Made by a program: the position numbers and the translations under genes. This document shows positions 32,260 through 46,100 of a stretch of 64,000 bases of DNA, in pieces (positions within the stretch are counted from its first letter, which is position 1; every line of letters starts with the position of its first letter). Origin of the DNA: Numida meleagris (Eukaryota > Chordata > Aves > Galliformes > Numididae); assembly GCF_002078875.1 (NCBI RefSeq), contig NC_034414.1:7859993-7923992 (forward strand), read 5' to 3'. The notes under the pieces were generated by a model. It was not told where the DNA came from, searched no databases, and worked only from the letters and a program-made list of their open reading frames with translations.

Positions 32260-33897
32260 ATTCAACTTGCAGAGTGAGGAAACATCCTTAAAAATAGCCA
32301 TTCTAGAAGAAGGCTAGATACCTTCCTGTCAATGTTGGCACATCACACAACAAAACAGATTTTAGGCTTCTCAGCTTTTGTTGCTGCACAGAGTGAGACA
32401 CCATGTGCAGGTCACATGCAGACAGAAGCCACCCAGTATTGTGCCACAGCTGAACAGCAAGCCTCTAATTTAGCCCTGGGCTACGCTCAGAGGCACACCC
32501 TCACCTGCAGCCTCTCTCCTCCGCAAGTGTGTGCCAAGTGCAGCTCGTTAATAGATCACAGATCAGAGCAACCAGCTGCTTCAAGCATATGGGCTGATGG
32601 AGGAGGGGAGACTACAAGGCTGCTCTGTGAATGTGTGAGATGCAGGCCTGGAGATCAACAGGTGATTTTGAGTAAGGGAAGAAGTAGAAAATGTCTGTAC
32701 TGGGTTCCACAAAGAGAAAGGGAATGCAATCTGCTCTCTCCTGCAGAGTTGTGTTTCTTCTGAGAGAGCGGGATGAAAAGCAGGTAATGAGAGCTTACCT
32801 TGTGAGGTGGGCCTTGTACAGCTTCACCTGGGCTTGGGCTGTACCACGTGAGGCAGTGACACAGGTATATTTGAAAGCCCTCCTTAGAGGTTAAGCTGAG
32901 GAAGATGGAGTACAGAAAGCATCGGAATAAACAATTAAATTCTATCAAAAGTCTATTGTATATGTGTTACAACATGATGTATGGTTTCAGAATCTTGCAC
33001 TCTCTTGTCATCAAGGCACAATTCTTTTTGATTGCTTCCAGACAATTCAGATTTTGGCACTGTGCAAAAATATCAGAGAAGGATGGAATGTATGATCCAC
33101 TTTTCTTTATGCAGCCCTTATCATCATCATTGTCCTTGGGAATTTTCCCAGTTCTACAGTAAGAGAAAGATGATCAGAAACTGAGAGCCTCACTTCATCT
33201 TACATTAGCAGGCCCTTCATATTGTTCTGGCAATATAAAGAGGGCTTTAAGTTTAACCTAATCTGAGTCCTACTTTAGCAATCCTTTATGTTGTCATAGC
33301 AGTGTAAATTTGTCCCTATGTAAATCTAACACAGCCATGTTCTGAATCTCTGCTCTGTTATGTGTCATTATAATGGTGAGACACCAAAGCAGGCTAACGG
33401 GAGACAGAAGAGCTTCCTGCACAGGAAGGTTCTGAGAAGTTGGGATGTGCATTTGCCAGGGTGGTCAGGGAAGATTTGATCTTGCCTCAGTGCAGGGTTA
33501 GACAGAGAGATCTTATGAAATCCTTTGCAATTCTGCAGTTAAAAGGGGTTTTGTTTCTTAAAGAGACAATTTTTTTGTGTGTCACACCGTGTAGTCCAGT
33601 CTTATCCTCAGAGCATTGCTCTGTACTTTTGCAAAGGTTATCACCTTACCTACTGTTGTAGGGAAAATTTTAAAATGACATTCCTGAAATTGGCCCATTT
33701 TCTGACAGCATACTGAAGAAAAGCAAACAGAAAAGTTATCACAGATAATTTAGTTGTTTGCATCTTTTGTATTTGCCACAGCATGAACATATATTCCCTC
33801 TTTGCTCTCCCTAACTGAACTGTGAACAATGATTCACCTTTCATCTTCAAATTCTCCCAAAATGTTTCTTGTCCTGTTTCCCTAGAAGGAAAGCTGA

Positions 33898-33944
33898 TTT
33901 TTTTTGTTTTGTTTTTTTTTTTTTGTTTTGTTTTGTTTTGTTTT
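33898..33944 (+). repeat. T-rich (TTTTG)n tract
   Basis: About 47 bp of T runs punctuated by single G, ending in four TTTTG units, followed by CCCCTC. Confidence 0.95.
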
Positions 33945-36900
33945 CCCCTCAAAGACGTTGATTTTAAAATGAGGCTGCTGCCTTTGTTTCTGAGCACAGC
34001 AGACCCTATTTGTTTTACAGCAGCAACTGTTGAGAAGGGACCTTCATGACTCCTCTCACTGTAGCTCCAGATCTAACAGCTACAGCATCTAAAACCAAAA
34101 GCAACATTCATGTCAACTGTTCATCCACAGCCCTCCTGTCCCTTCTCCATGGAAGCAGACTGTTTCAAACCCTAGTTTTTTACGTGTCATGATGCTGCCC
34201 TAGAGAAGAGGCATGGGAACACCTGCACTGATGGTACTCAGACAAGCTGCCCTCCCCACAAGCTCAGTTACCTCTACAGGCCAGAATAGTCCTGCTCCCA
34301 GTTTTCAGTGACATAAAAAAGACATTTCATTTTGTGCGTGCATTCATGTCAGCTTTTTGCAGCGTCACATTTGTGACAGAGACAACAGCCCCAAAGGAAC
34401 TGGACTCGAGCTAGCGTTTCCCTTTGGTAGAGTCAATGAAGCAGCCGTCGGTCAGAGCTGCGGTCTGGGTGAGTAGTATAACGAGGGCTGCAGTCCATAA
34501 TTTTGCACTGCGTATTTCCTCCCTATGGAGTTGCATGGCTGGTTTATTGAAATCACACACAAAGAGGTCTTAGTGCACTTCTTAGCAGTTTCTATCAGAA
34601 AAAAACTCAGCCTAATTGTGAAATATGCTAGTGGAACCTGCACAGAAACCTGGGCTATACTGGCTTCTGTAACCATTTGGAGGACTGACTTCAAAAACTC
34701 TTTTAACCCTTTTGTGTTTCAATTTCTTTCATGTGTAGAAGAAAGACGCACACCCTCCATGCTAATGCTTTGCTCTGGTGTGTGCTGAGCACATTCTGGG
34801 AGCAAGGCTGGGCAGGCCCGTCCTGCTGCTGACCTCCAACACCTGCTCCTGAGGAGCTTCAGCTCCTGTGGCAGCCAACAAGGACCTTTCCCAGCACTCT
34901 ATTCACTAAACAAACTTGTTTTTTAATATGATGTTGTTGTTGCAGTTGGTTGACAGAAACCCCCTAAAACTTGATGTAAAAAATAATAAAAGCATTTAAA
35001 GTTACTGAAAATGTTGATACTAAGCACCAAGTTGGCATGACTAACATCGTAACATCACACACAGCAAATCTACCAACGCTCCTCCCACTCACCAAGAGGC
35101 TTAGGCCACTGTGGACAGACTCCTTGGGTCCCTGCATCCTCTTGCCACACGCCTTCCTCAGCAGGGCCCTTCTTCTGCTGTTGCTGAAACTACTCCGCGA
35201 GCTTTAAACATGGCTCTGGGCTGTGCTGCCTAACCCCAGTGCAGAAGTCACATTTGGTGTGGCAAAGGACTCTTTGCTTCCTGCCACTGCTTCGTGCTCT
35301 GGATCACAAGAAAACCCGGCTGTCCCCACCCTCTCTCCTTGTACCGGCTGCATCTCTTTGTTTGACGCGAGCCATTCTGTAAGCTGAACTCCTCATTTTT
35401 TAAAATGCTGCTCTGCAGACTGCTCATGAGCATTGGTCTGCAGTTATTCCCTACCTTGGGACGATCTTTTATAACGCGTGAAACATTTTCTGAAAGTTGG
35501 CATTTTTGTGGGCCAATACAAATTTGCATTTGAGATACTTTCAAATAAATATTTAAGAAAAATATAAATGTTAGCAAAGTTTAGTTTATCTGAGTTTTTA
35601 TGACTCCACTGAATGTCAGAACAGCTGTATTAACTGCATAAAATATATGTTCTGGAGTCAGAAATATATAGCCATCTGTTCAGCTCGTAACATGTGTTAA
35701 TAGGTATCTCAAATTTCAATTCAAGAAATAACAATCTTAATAAATAATGTAACAGCAGGAAACCTGGGTTAACTAACAGAGACCTGGCCATAATGGTGCT
35801 ACATCTGTGTGAGTTAGTCATTACAGAAATATTCAGGTACAAAGTTCTTAGTTTAAGTGGGACCTTTAGCTAGAAAGTATTTGTCTCAGACTTTCAGGAA
35901 ATGCAGTTTTCTGTGACAAAGAAAAAGACATTCCCAAAGATTTCCACCAGACACTGACACTTGGAGACACTTTACAGAGATGAGAGATCTTTACTAACCG
36001 TGTGCACACCCAAACCTCACAGATGTCTCCTATGGACTTGGTATGCCAGAGATGACCCTTGCAGATAACTTCAGACCTACCTGGATTTGAACTTCAAGCC
36101 AGTAGCTCTAGAGAAGGAAAACCATCCACACAAAATGCCTGAGTTAAGACCACCACTAAATTACTCTCCAGCTGTACAGCCATTGTAGGGCAATATCCTA
36201 TTTAAGTAGTCTCACTGCAGATAATGGTCAGCTTGAATTTAATCTGAAAGATGAGCTACTACTGGACGATAGTACCCTATACTTGAATGCTTATGCATAA
36301 ACTAATTACAAAATAAAGTATGATCTTTACATTTCCTTTCTGGTCCAAAAGGCTCTTTTTTTTTTTTTTTTTTCCCTGCACAGTAATTAACAGTGTAAAG
36401 GCCTGTGACTCCAGGTCTTTGGTTGCCAAGATGAAAATGTCACTCTCAAGCAGATGGTACTGATGATGCAGAAGGTCAGGGACTTCAAAATTTATTTAAG
36501 CAACCCAAAACAAAATCAAGGGAATGACAGAAATATTACCTTTGATTATTCAAAAGAGAGATGAAGAAGCAAGAAAAAAAAAGGAGAAAAAAAAAGGAAA
36601 ACTCATTTTTCCTTTCATTACTTATAGAAAAGACATTAGATTTCTTTCACAAGAACTAGAGGGAAACGTAATCTACCAAATGAAATCATGGTAAGATGCT
36701 TGGAACTGTACAGATGAGGATGTTATCGGAGTGTGGGAAATCACCGAAGACATAGCATTGCCATAGTTAATGGTCTTTGTGTCATTTTCCAGTGCAGGGA
36801 CACATTCCACTCCCCCACCAACTAACTGAATGCTGGAGGGAGCTAAGTCAACACCAGCTGAACCCCTGGTTTGACTCTGAATTTTAAGACTGAGAAGCAC

Positions 36901-39900
36901 AGACACCACTTGACATCTTCCTCTCCCCAGCTATCTTCCAGTTGAAGGCACTTAGCAGAATATTTAGAACACTCACTCTTCCAGCTCAGCAGACTGGAGA
37001 ATTCAGATTCTCTGTGACTAGCAAGGGACAGATGTTACACTAGAGAAACTATAAGACAAGTTTTACATCTCTCTCTCTTTATGTATATAGGTTGCTTATA
37101 TAAACACTGGAGAATATGACTTTATGATTTCATGAAGTACCTTCACAGGTACTAATTAGTGGGTAAGTTATTAATGGAGGATCATCCAAGTTATGAACAA
37201 GCTGTCAATTGCTATGCCAGGTAACTCGCATCAGAAATTGTAGTCGTAAACGTTCCGGGTGAGAACACACTTCATAGGACCCCTTCACAGGCTGTGCAGT
37301 CTCTGTCACAGGAACAACTTAGTGTTTACTTTGTTGTGCTAGATACAGAAGGGCCTGGAAGATCTGTGATCTCTCTTCAATTCTGTGACATAAAGTTGCA
37401 CCCAATCTTTGCTATTCATTAATCACTTCCCTCCCCCAGATTTTTGGCTCTTAACGGCTTTTGGCAAAATGCCAAACATGTTTTGAAACAGCAAAATCTT
37501 CCTGAACTGTGGAGAGTCTAGTAAGATGTTAGTGAATATGGACTGACCTATTCATACTAATCAGTACTGTCATTGGTCTCACAGTCACGGAACTGATAAT
37601 TTTTAACCAACACACTGGAATTCACTGAATTTTTCACATGGGCTTTGCCACAGACAGAGGATATTTTACTTCGTCTCTGTACTCTGCTGGAATCTTTCAG
37701 CAGCTGTTTCTGTCCCAGCGCCCTTCCCTACAAGCAGGAAATCTGGGATTATGGAACATCACTCCCACTCTCTCCGTTCAGTTAGGCAGCTGCATAGCAC
37801 ACCTCTGGCTCAGCCCCTGCTAGTGTGGCCATGCTGAAGTCACACCAGTAATCTGGAACCCACAGCAAAGTTACATCCCTCAGCACCCACACTTAGCCTC
37901 TGTTCCTCTACGCTTGTTTATATATTGGTATGATCACATGACAAATTGCCAAACCATCTATAAGAGGCAAAATCAATCAGTATGTTGTATTTTTTGTGCA
38001 CTCATCATCACCAGCACAACTTGTAAACATCTAAGCAGCTTTGAACAGTTGCACGCAAGAGCGTGCAAATCTGAAATGCTTTCAGAAATGCACAGCCCCA
38101 AATGCAGAAATACTTTTTGCACAAAGGGTTTTCCCTGGATCAGCAGCAGGGTTTGATAACTCTTATAGACAACAAGAGACATGGAATCTGACTGGAAAGA
38201 ACAGCTTTCCACCTTCATTTTAAAACACAATAAAGAAGCATTTTCATCTTCCATTCTTGGCTCTCTCTCCTAGACTGCATTTTATATCTGTCCCTTGTCA
38301 AGGATCACATTCAAGAAAAAAAAAAAGTAACACTGACCTTAAGGTTTCCTAAACAATAAGCTAGCTACTGGTACCTTGTTTCCTATGTGCTAATATTCAA
38401 GGGCTTCCAAAACAGGGTTAAAATATTATGAATATTATGAGCTGCTTTTATGAGAGCTGAAGTTATGTAAGGAGATCTATACAGGCCATTGCAACCTTCC
38501 TATCAACTTTAACTTTGCTCAGGGCTCCTGTTTATGCTTTCAGAAAACACTGGAGATATCTGAGGTCTACGGCACCAGAAAAAAAGCAAAGAGAGACAAG
38601 CATCTGTCATGGTACATAGAAAATGAATCCTTCTGGCAACTCCTGCCCAGCCCTGGATTAATATGGATTTACAATTAACATCATCAGTGAATCAAGCAGC
38701 ACGGTAATTGTTTTTGCAGCTATTCCAAAACTTTCTTCTGCACAGACATAACCTAATTCTAACTTAGTGAGACAGAACAGCTTGACACATTTGTTATCTA
38801 AAGACCACTTCAGCCAAAGAACATAGTGAAAAAGCATGGGAACTTGACTCAGGAGCAAAGGCTCTTCTTTAATACTTGTTCCAAAAATAAAAAAGCCTCT
38901 CCCCCCTACATCCCTCATTATTTCTTATTTGTGAAGCTCTAATTTTGCCCCAAGGACTGCTTCAGAAATACATTCTCTTTGATAGGCTTGCTTAATACCA
39001 CTCACTCAAGTAGGATTAGAGCCTTCTGAAGGAAAGAACACATTTCTTATTCATTTTCACGATTAATTAGCAAAAATGACTTTTGGAACCCTCCGCTGTA
39101 GAAGTAACACTCACTTCTAGTTCACAGCAGGGATAAATAGCTGGCACACATTACTGCTCGATGCCCACAAGCGATGGCAGGCAGCCCCGCACACACCGGC
39201 CCGCAGTCTCATGGAGTGGGGATCGGGCTGCAGCCTTCCCGCAGCACCTCAGGTCCCACACTTGCCAGGAGCAAACCTACACAGTCCTACTTGGTCCACT
39301 GCTACAGTATCTAGGGCCTGCTACAGGGGAATAACCAGGAGTCACTAAATTCTGGAGCCATTCCTCCAACCAGTCTTTAAGGAGAGAGAATTGAGTCAAT
39401 GTTCTGCTTTTGGAACCCTGCCTCAGCTTCTGGAAGTAAAATGACAGGAAGATGAGCTAGAACAGAGCACACATGGCAAAGCTTCATGCCGTGGAATGAA
39501 TTTCACGTCCTTCCTTCTCCGTGCCATGGGCAGGCAGAACCAGCCTTCCAAATATTCTGCTGAAAGCCTTTAGGTTCCTTTCCTTAAAGTCACTGAATTT
39601 GTAGATACACACAAAATAAGCAAACAGAATGTGCCTGAATCACGATAAACACCAAAGGCTTGCTTCCCTAGTTTGTTCAGTGCAGAGTTGAAGGAAAAAA
39701 CAAACAAACAAACAAGGACTACGGCTATGTGTGATACAATGTTTTCACAGTGTATTACACCATCAATACACTACACTATTGACACTTGTAACCATTTCCG
39801 TAAGGCGGACACAAGGTAAAATCAAAAGCAAGGATCTAAATCTACAGCACTCACTAATCAAAAGCAGAATTGCTGTTGACATGTATACAGAATAATGACT

Positions 39901-40084
39901 CAGACCTTAAAAATCCCTGACGCTGAGTTACATGTACGAGTTTGTTTTCTTTTTTAATATGCAAGAGTTTTATTTAGAGTTCTTTACATGGCTCCAAGAG
40001 TATGGCTTGTCCATTGCAATTTCTACAGTCGATTTGCTTGAGGGTTTTTATAGTCTGGTACCTAAAACTCTCAGAGCACGATGT

Positions 40085-40106
40085 AAAAAAAAAAAAAAAA
40101 AAAAAA
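40085..40106 (+). repeat. Poly(A) tract, 22 bp
   Basis: An uninterrupted run of 22 A, the longest homopolymer in the window. No adjoining retrotransposon or processed-gene sequence was seen on its 5' side. Confidence 0.97.
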
Positions 40107-43100
40107 CTGACTTTGGGAAAGAGCTTAAGATCAAAATGAAATTAACTTCCCAGAAAAGGCAGAATGGAGTTTTCTGGTTCCTCAGCACCAGCTGAGCCCT
40201 GCTGGAATGGCTGGGCTGCAAGCAGCCCCCTGACGTCTTGCCGAGCCAAGAGGTCACAAGCATTTTCCCGACTTCCTCAGAAAGCGCCGGCTCTAAGCAT
40301 GGTGCTCTAACTCTGCTAACTGTGGGTGTCAAGGCAATGCTCTGCCACAGTTAAGAAAACAGATCCTGCAAGAAGTGTTAATCTTTTTGCTAACACGGGA
40401 AAGTATTCTAGAACAAAAAACCTCATTCTATGGAGCACATTTTCCATTCAATTACTGAAGAAAGATAGATTTCTTCCTTTGCCTGTGTCCAGACATTAGT
40501 AACATACTACATGGTCTTTTCTATGCAGAACCATCTGCACCGACGTGGGTAATGCCACAGCAAAACAGTGAGAATTGTCATTTCCTCGTGTCCAACCAGC
40601 ACCTTTCACTAGTTGTCACGAGTCAATAGATAGAAAGATAAAAGAAACACCACCACCACACACACACAAACCCCTCACATCACTCTTAAAACAGAGCCAG
40701 AGCTTCTACCTGTGGGGCCTGTTAGAACAGGTAATAAAATCCACTCCTCTATGGCAAAATGGGAGCTGATCTTGTGTTTTTATTATTTTTCTTTTCTGAA
40801 GCAGCTCTGTTCTCAAAAATGTCCTCTGAGCTTGATAATATTATTAACACTGATTATGCCTGATAATATTTCAGGACTTTTGCAAAGACCTCTCAACCAG
40901 AACTAAGCAGTAAAACCTTTTTTTCCCCTCAAAAACATAGCAGAATACGATATGTTGCCATGTCCTCCAACTGCAAATGATTTCTCACCAGCTACACAGA
41001 TTGATTCAATATAGCTGCAACTTTGAGGCTTCTGAAAAGCACAGTGGGACCTTTGGGATTCTGCAAGCCTCCCTGATGCTCCAAAAGAGTGGCACTCTAT
41101 GTCCAGATTTCTCTTTTAGAGCTAAATCCACAACGCTGGGCATAATCATCCTACCCAAGGCAACTTCAAGAGGTTTCAGGGGAAGGGACTTCGCCCCAGG
41201 TTCTTCTAAGAGCTGCACAAGTCCGAGAGAGGTAGGCATGAGTGCAGTGCACCACCTGTGCTTGTTCCAAGGCTGAAAGAACACAGTGCAGCACTTTACC
41301 TTCCCCCAGAATATCAGAGCTAGTCTGAAGAGGCTGCTATATAAACCCTTTTCTTACATTCCTGCTGTCTGCACTTCATTCCCAAAGTCATAAGCCGTCC
41401 TAACTGATGAACTTAACCAATCAAACGCTTCACAAAATCTTTCACTGATAACGATGTATCTGGCTTGTTCATTGCTGCACCCAGAAGCAGATCTAAATAG
41501 AATAGTAACACGGTGAAGTAATGGTACAAAATAAAATTATAACAGTAATTAAACACATAACTCTCTTTAGCTGTGCAGGTTTGGTTGTCACCCTTCCTGG
41601 GCTAACATGTCCACCAAAAACCTTCCAGTTTGAAGCACATGATTAGCTTAGGGCAAATGTTCTATGCTTATACACATTTTTGATTACATCAAAGATTCTC
41701 CTTAAATCAAGATGCGTTCATGCCCGTACATTCTCTATCTAGCCTAAGAAGCAGGTCCTCTGGGGTCAGGCGAACCACTCAGAGCCATCCCGTAGCAAAA
41801 CAGTTTAATCTTCATCACAGCAAACAGCTAGGCTTTAGGAAAAAGCAATGCTACCATGGTCTATCCTGAACTGCAGACAGGCTTCACATGGTCTCCACAG
41901 ATGGCAAGCCACCAGTAGCCTCATTCAGGTAGCCCATCTGTCCAAAACTCCATCATATTTCTTCAGATCTTTGGGTACATTAAAAATCAATCTCTTTCAC
42001 TGCCTCTTCCCCTCCTCACCCTTCTCCTCCAACATCATCTCCTTTAGCATGTAATGCCCACAAATGATTTTGAGGCAGCTTTTACAAAGGAGTCCAATTT
42101 TGGATGCTGTTCTGACTCACCACAGAAAGAATATTCCACTCTCCTCCTCACACAGTAGTGTGCACTCTTTATTTTGTAATGCAAAAGCCCTGAGCCAAAT
42201 CCATCCCTAATGTAATGCTCTTGAAGTCAGTGAAATGATTCCAAGGGTTGGTTTGTCTCTTAGTTTTAATATCCAAAAAGTGCCTCATCCAGCAGAAAAG
42301 TAGAAACTTAGCACACACTTCAGTGTGTTAAGACAGCCCAGTTCTCACAGTACTGTATTTGCTTTTGAACAGGCTTATTAACCATATCTGTGTTACTTCT
42401 AAGTCTGGATATTGCAAAGAAAAATCTGGGTATGCAAAGAAAATTATTTTTACTACTTGAGACTGTGCCTGCTGGGACAGTTGAGTTTCAGCATACAAGA
42501 ACATTACAACTGTCCTCATTTAAAGAGATAGTCAAGCCTCTAATAAAATGTTTGTTTTTAAAGATTTCCTCTAGTAAAATCCATGTAACTACCATGTACC
42601 ATTGCCATCTAGTGGAAAGGTAAGTAAGAACACAGGTTTCCTTCAATTTAATTGCTCAGACTTGCTATCCAAGATGATTATTAATGATTATTTTAGATAA
42701 CTTGGAAAACCTCTATGAAGCATACTGTAAAGTCCATACATGTCTCAATTCACTGCTCTCAGAGAAATTGATAGCCTACTATCCAGTAAAAAGGAGTGCC
42801 AGGTTGCTGTTAGCAATCTTACCGATGGAGTTTGTCTTTGGAAATGGAAAAAAGACTTAGCTCGTCTCCTTATCTTTGATTAAATATAACTATCACTAAC
42901 TAAACAGAAACATAGCATGTTAGTGGATCATACAGTCATAAATATGTATTTCACTTGCCATGACAGGGAAGGTGGCAAAACAGCAGAAACAGAAATAGTG
43001 CTATAGTAGTGCAGCTTCTCCTTGCCTTATCTAGAAGAATGAAATTAACACAGCTTTTTACAATTAAAAGCATATGCAATATTTGGGAGGGCTGGCAGAT

Positions 43101-46100
43101 TAAGCATTAAATTGAGGAGCTTCTACACAAAAACTCTGGTCAGGCTAAAAGAGTTATTTCTTGTAGCCATTTGTTTAATGAGCTTACATCTGCTGTAACA
43201 TTCAAAGAAGTCAGTAGAGCTCAAGTGTTTGACAGCTGCTCTTTGGAAAAAAACAACCACCAAGGAGGATGCACTTTGCTCGTCTTCCTCGCAGACTTTA
43301 GATAAGAATAAGAAGTGTTACAGAGATCCCCTGGAAAGCCTCAAAGGCAAAATACACGGTATCTAGTTTTACTAGATTCTTGATCATTTACAGTTCACCC
43401 TAAAACTCCCACACATTTGTTTCTTAATGTCCCTCATGCTCCGTTAAACCTCAGTGCAGCAATGTTCCCATAGGAATGTGGCCACTTGCCAGACTCTCTC
43501 ATGAACATTTCATTAATCTTCTTGGCTCTCATACAAACTACAAAACATTATTTGTTAGCAATTTAACTGTTTTGCTCCCAAATGTGCCAGAAATGTGATC
43601 TTTGCTATGGTTTCATTCAAGAAAATGTGGATAATTATATAGTAAATGAAATGACTTTTTTTTTTAATGTTTAGCGAGTGCCAAAAAAGGTAAGCTGATT
43701 TTATCTTGTTTCTGAAATTAATTCTCATGCAATTCTAAACATTCAAATCATTCTTAAATGTTAAGATCTAACTTACTTTTAGAAAAATACATCTGTAGAA
43801 AGTTTTATTTTAATACAGTACACTATGATCTCTGAGTTCTTTACTTACCCAGACCACATAATCTAAGTACTTCAGAGGATAACTTAACAGAAAATACAAA
43901 ATATTTATATTTTCTGGAAGCCTGGCCTGACCCAGCTCCAGCGATGCTGAGAAAAGACTATCACTGCCAATGCAATAAATATGGAGAGTCAGCATGTGAA
44001 GCACTGGAAGTGCACAACTTACTAAAGAGGAGGAAAAGATTTACGGAAAGGCAGCTTCATCCTCTGCAGAGCAGGGAGGACTTCATTCCAAACACACAGA
44101 TACACAACTTCTATTTCATAAAAGGGGAAGCTTCAGTGTGGTACCAGTGCCTAAAGCTGTCCTCAGGCGTGTATAGCACTAATAGTATAAAAGCAGATTT
44201 TATCACTCAATTTCACGTGGGCTTAAAAAAAACAACAGTATTATATGGAAAGACATGCACGTGCAGCTCAGTTTCATGAGAGAAGTGCAACCTCTTCATT
44301 TTCTAACTGCAGCATATGCAAATAATAAACTTAATATGTGCTGACTCCATGCACTTGGTTTTTTGTTGCTGTTTTATTTTCCTTTTTTGCATATAATCCT
44401 TAAGTGCATTTAATTCCTCAAATCCTATTTTCACATTGCAACAACGTGACAGTTTTCAACAATATGCTTCCCTGGCACTGTATGCAAAGTGGTATGCATC
44501 TGCAACTTAGGGCTGAAAGGAAGAGTAAATAAAGACTACAGCACTTTAGAAGGACAGGATCACAAAATCAAATGGAGAGAAATGAACACCACATTTAAAT
44601 GTCTTTTTGTTTTCTCTTCTGACTTGTACAAGTGCACAGAAGAAACGAGAACGCTTGGGATGTATCCAAACTCAGGCACTTCTGAGGTCTTCCTAGCACT
44701 TTTCTGGCTTAATATTGTTCTGCAATGTAATGGGCAGAGAAATGCTCTCTATATCATGCACTCACTAAATTGCAGTCTGTGTGGACAGGCATGTATTTGA
44801 CCAGTCATGAATGAAGCAGTGGCCACAGGCAGTTTGCTGGCTAAGAATTTGTTACTTTTTTTTTCCCCTTGGAATAATCTTGAAAAGAGAAGAAAGAGGC
44901 CTTGTAAATTCTACTGTAGAATGATGCATGTTCATTCAAACCTACCTTTTAAAATCACAATGCAAAAGTGGGTCAGTGTTATAAGTGGATCTACAAAACA
45001 CAAGAGGCTGATGATAGAAATAAGCTCTGTCAGCTGTCACGTGCAGCAAGATAAAGAAATCATTCAAAGCTTTTAATGTTGTTTGGAGAAAAGTAACAGG
45101 AATGACACAGTGCTTAAGGTCAGTTGGGAAATAGGTATTTGGTGAGACAACGGCACAATCAGTTGCACAATTTGAATGCTTCAGATGCTGGGTCAATTAA
45201 CAACATAACCAGAAGACAGAACATCTAAAAGATGAGGTAGGTCATAAGAAATGGTCAAATGAAGGAGAGTTTGGGAGCTGGGCATTTTTTGAGGGTTAAA
45301 CTAAGGTACAAAAAACTCGGTGGAAAGGCTGATATAAAACTATAAGACTCAGTCAAGGAGGAAATAAACAATGGAGGGGGCAAGGCCTAGGAACATACCT
45401 GCTGTTTCCGAACAGAGATGAGAGAGCTGATGAAGCTCTTCTAGTATTGGACTGCATGTACTCATCGGCAGTGTTGAAAGGGTTAAACCAGTCCAGAGAC
45501 AAGCACATATGTAATTTGTCATTTGGAATGAGCATTCCCAATTTAGCTTTCAACCAGTGGCAAATCCTAGTCATAGCAGAGAGATGCCAAATATTAATTT
45601 AGGCAAAGCTACACTACTATACAGTCTTGGAAGCTGTGTGATTAGAAGAAGTCAATGGAGTATAACTGACTTAATTTCTTATTTTCATTTCATAACTAAA
45701 AGCAACTCAAGGGAATCCTGAACACAGAGTCTTGCTCAATCTACAGCATAATTGGACTAGCTGACTGAACTAGCTGGTTGGCTAAAATTGTATCCTGATT
45801 AAAATGTAAGACCTTTTTCTCCAAATGGCAAAGCTCTCCTCCCCGTAATTCCTGAGCCCCATGTGAGAATTACAGCGCAAAGAGAAAGAGAGTGCATGGT
45901 GTCAGACAGCTTCTGTTGTTCCTCCCAAGTTATAAATAAATTGGGATACTCACAGTGCGCTGTACCAGAGAAAGCCAAGATCAAGGCCAGGGGTCACAGT
46001 CCTCCCTGAAAAGAATTGCAGCATGCAATATAATCCTACATACTCTAGCAATATGTAGTCTAAATAGAAATGAACAGGATAGCACTGGATTGCAGGTGGT

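Noticed and set aside
32332..32763. 143-codon plus-strand frame next to the hairpin
   Set aside because: Cys- and Gln-rich but without a recognisable zinc finger or other domain. Not supported as a gene; at most part of a non-coding transcript.
40085..40106. 22-A run as the tail of a processed pseudogene
   Set aside because: Upstream sequence shows no mRNA-like reading frame and no target-site duplication could be identified.
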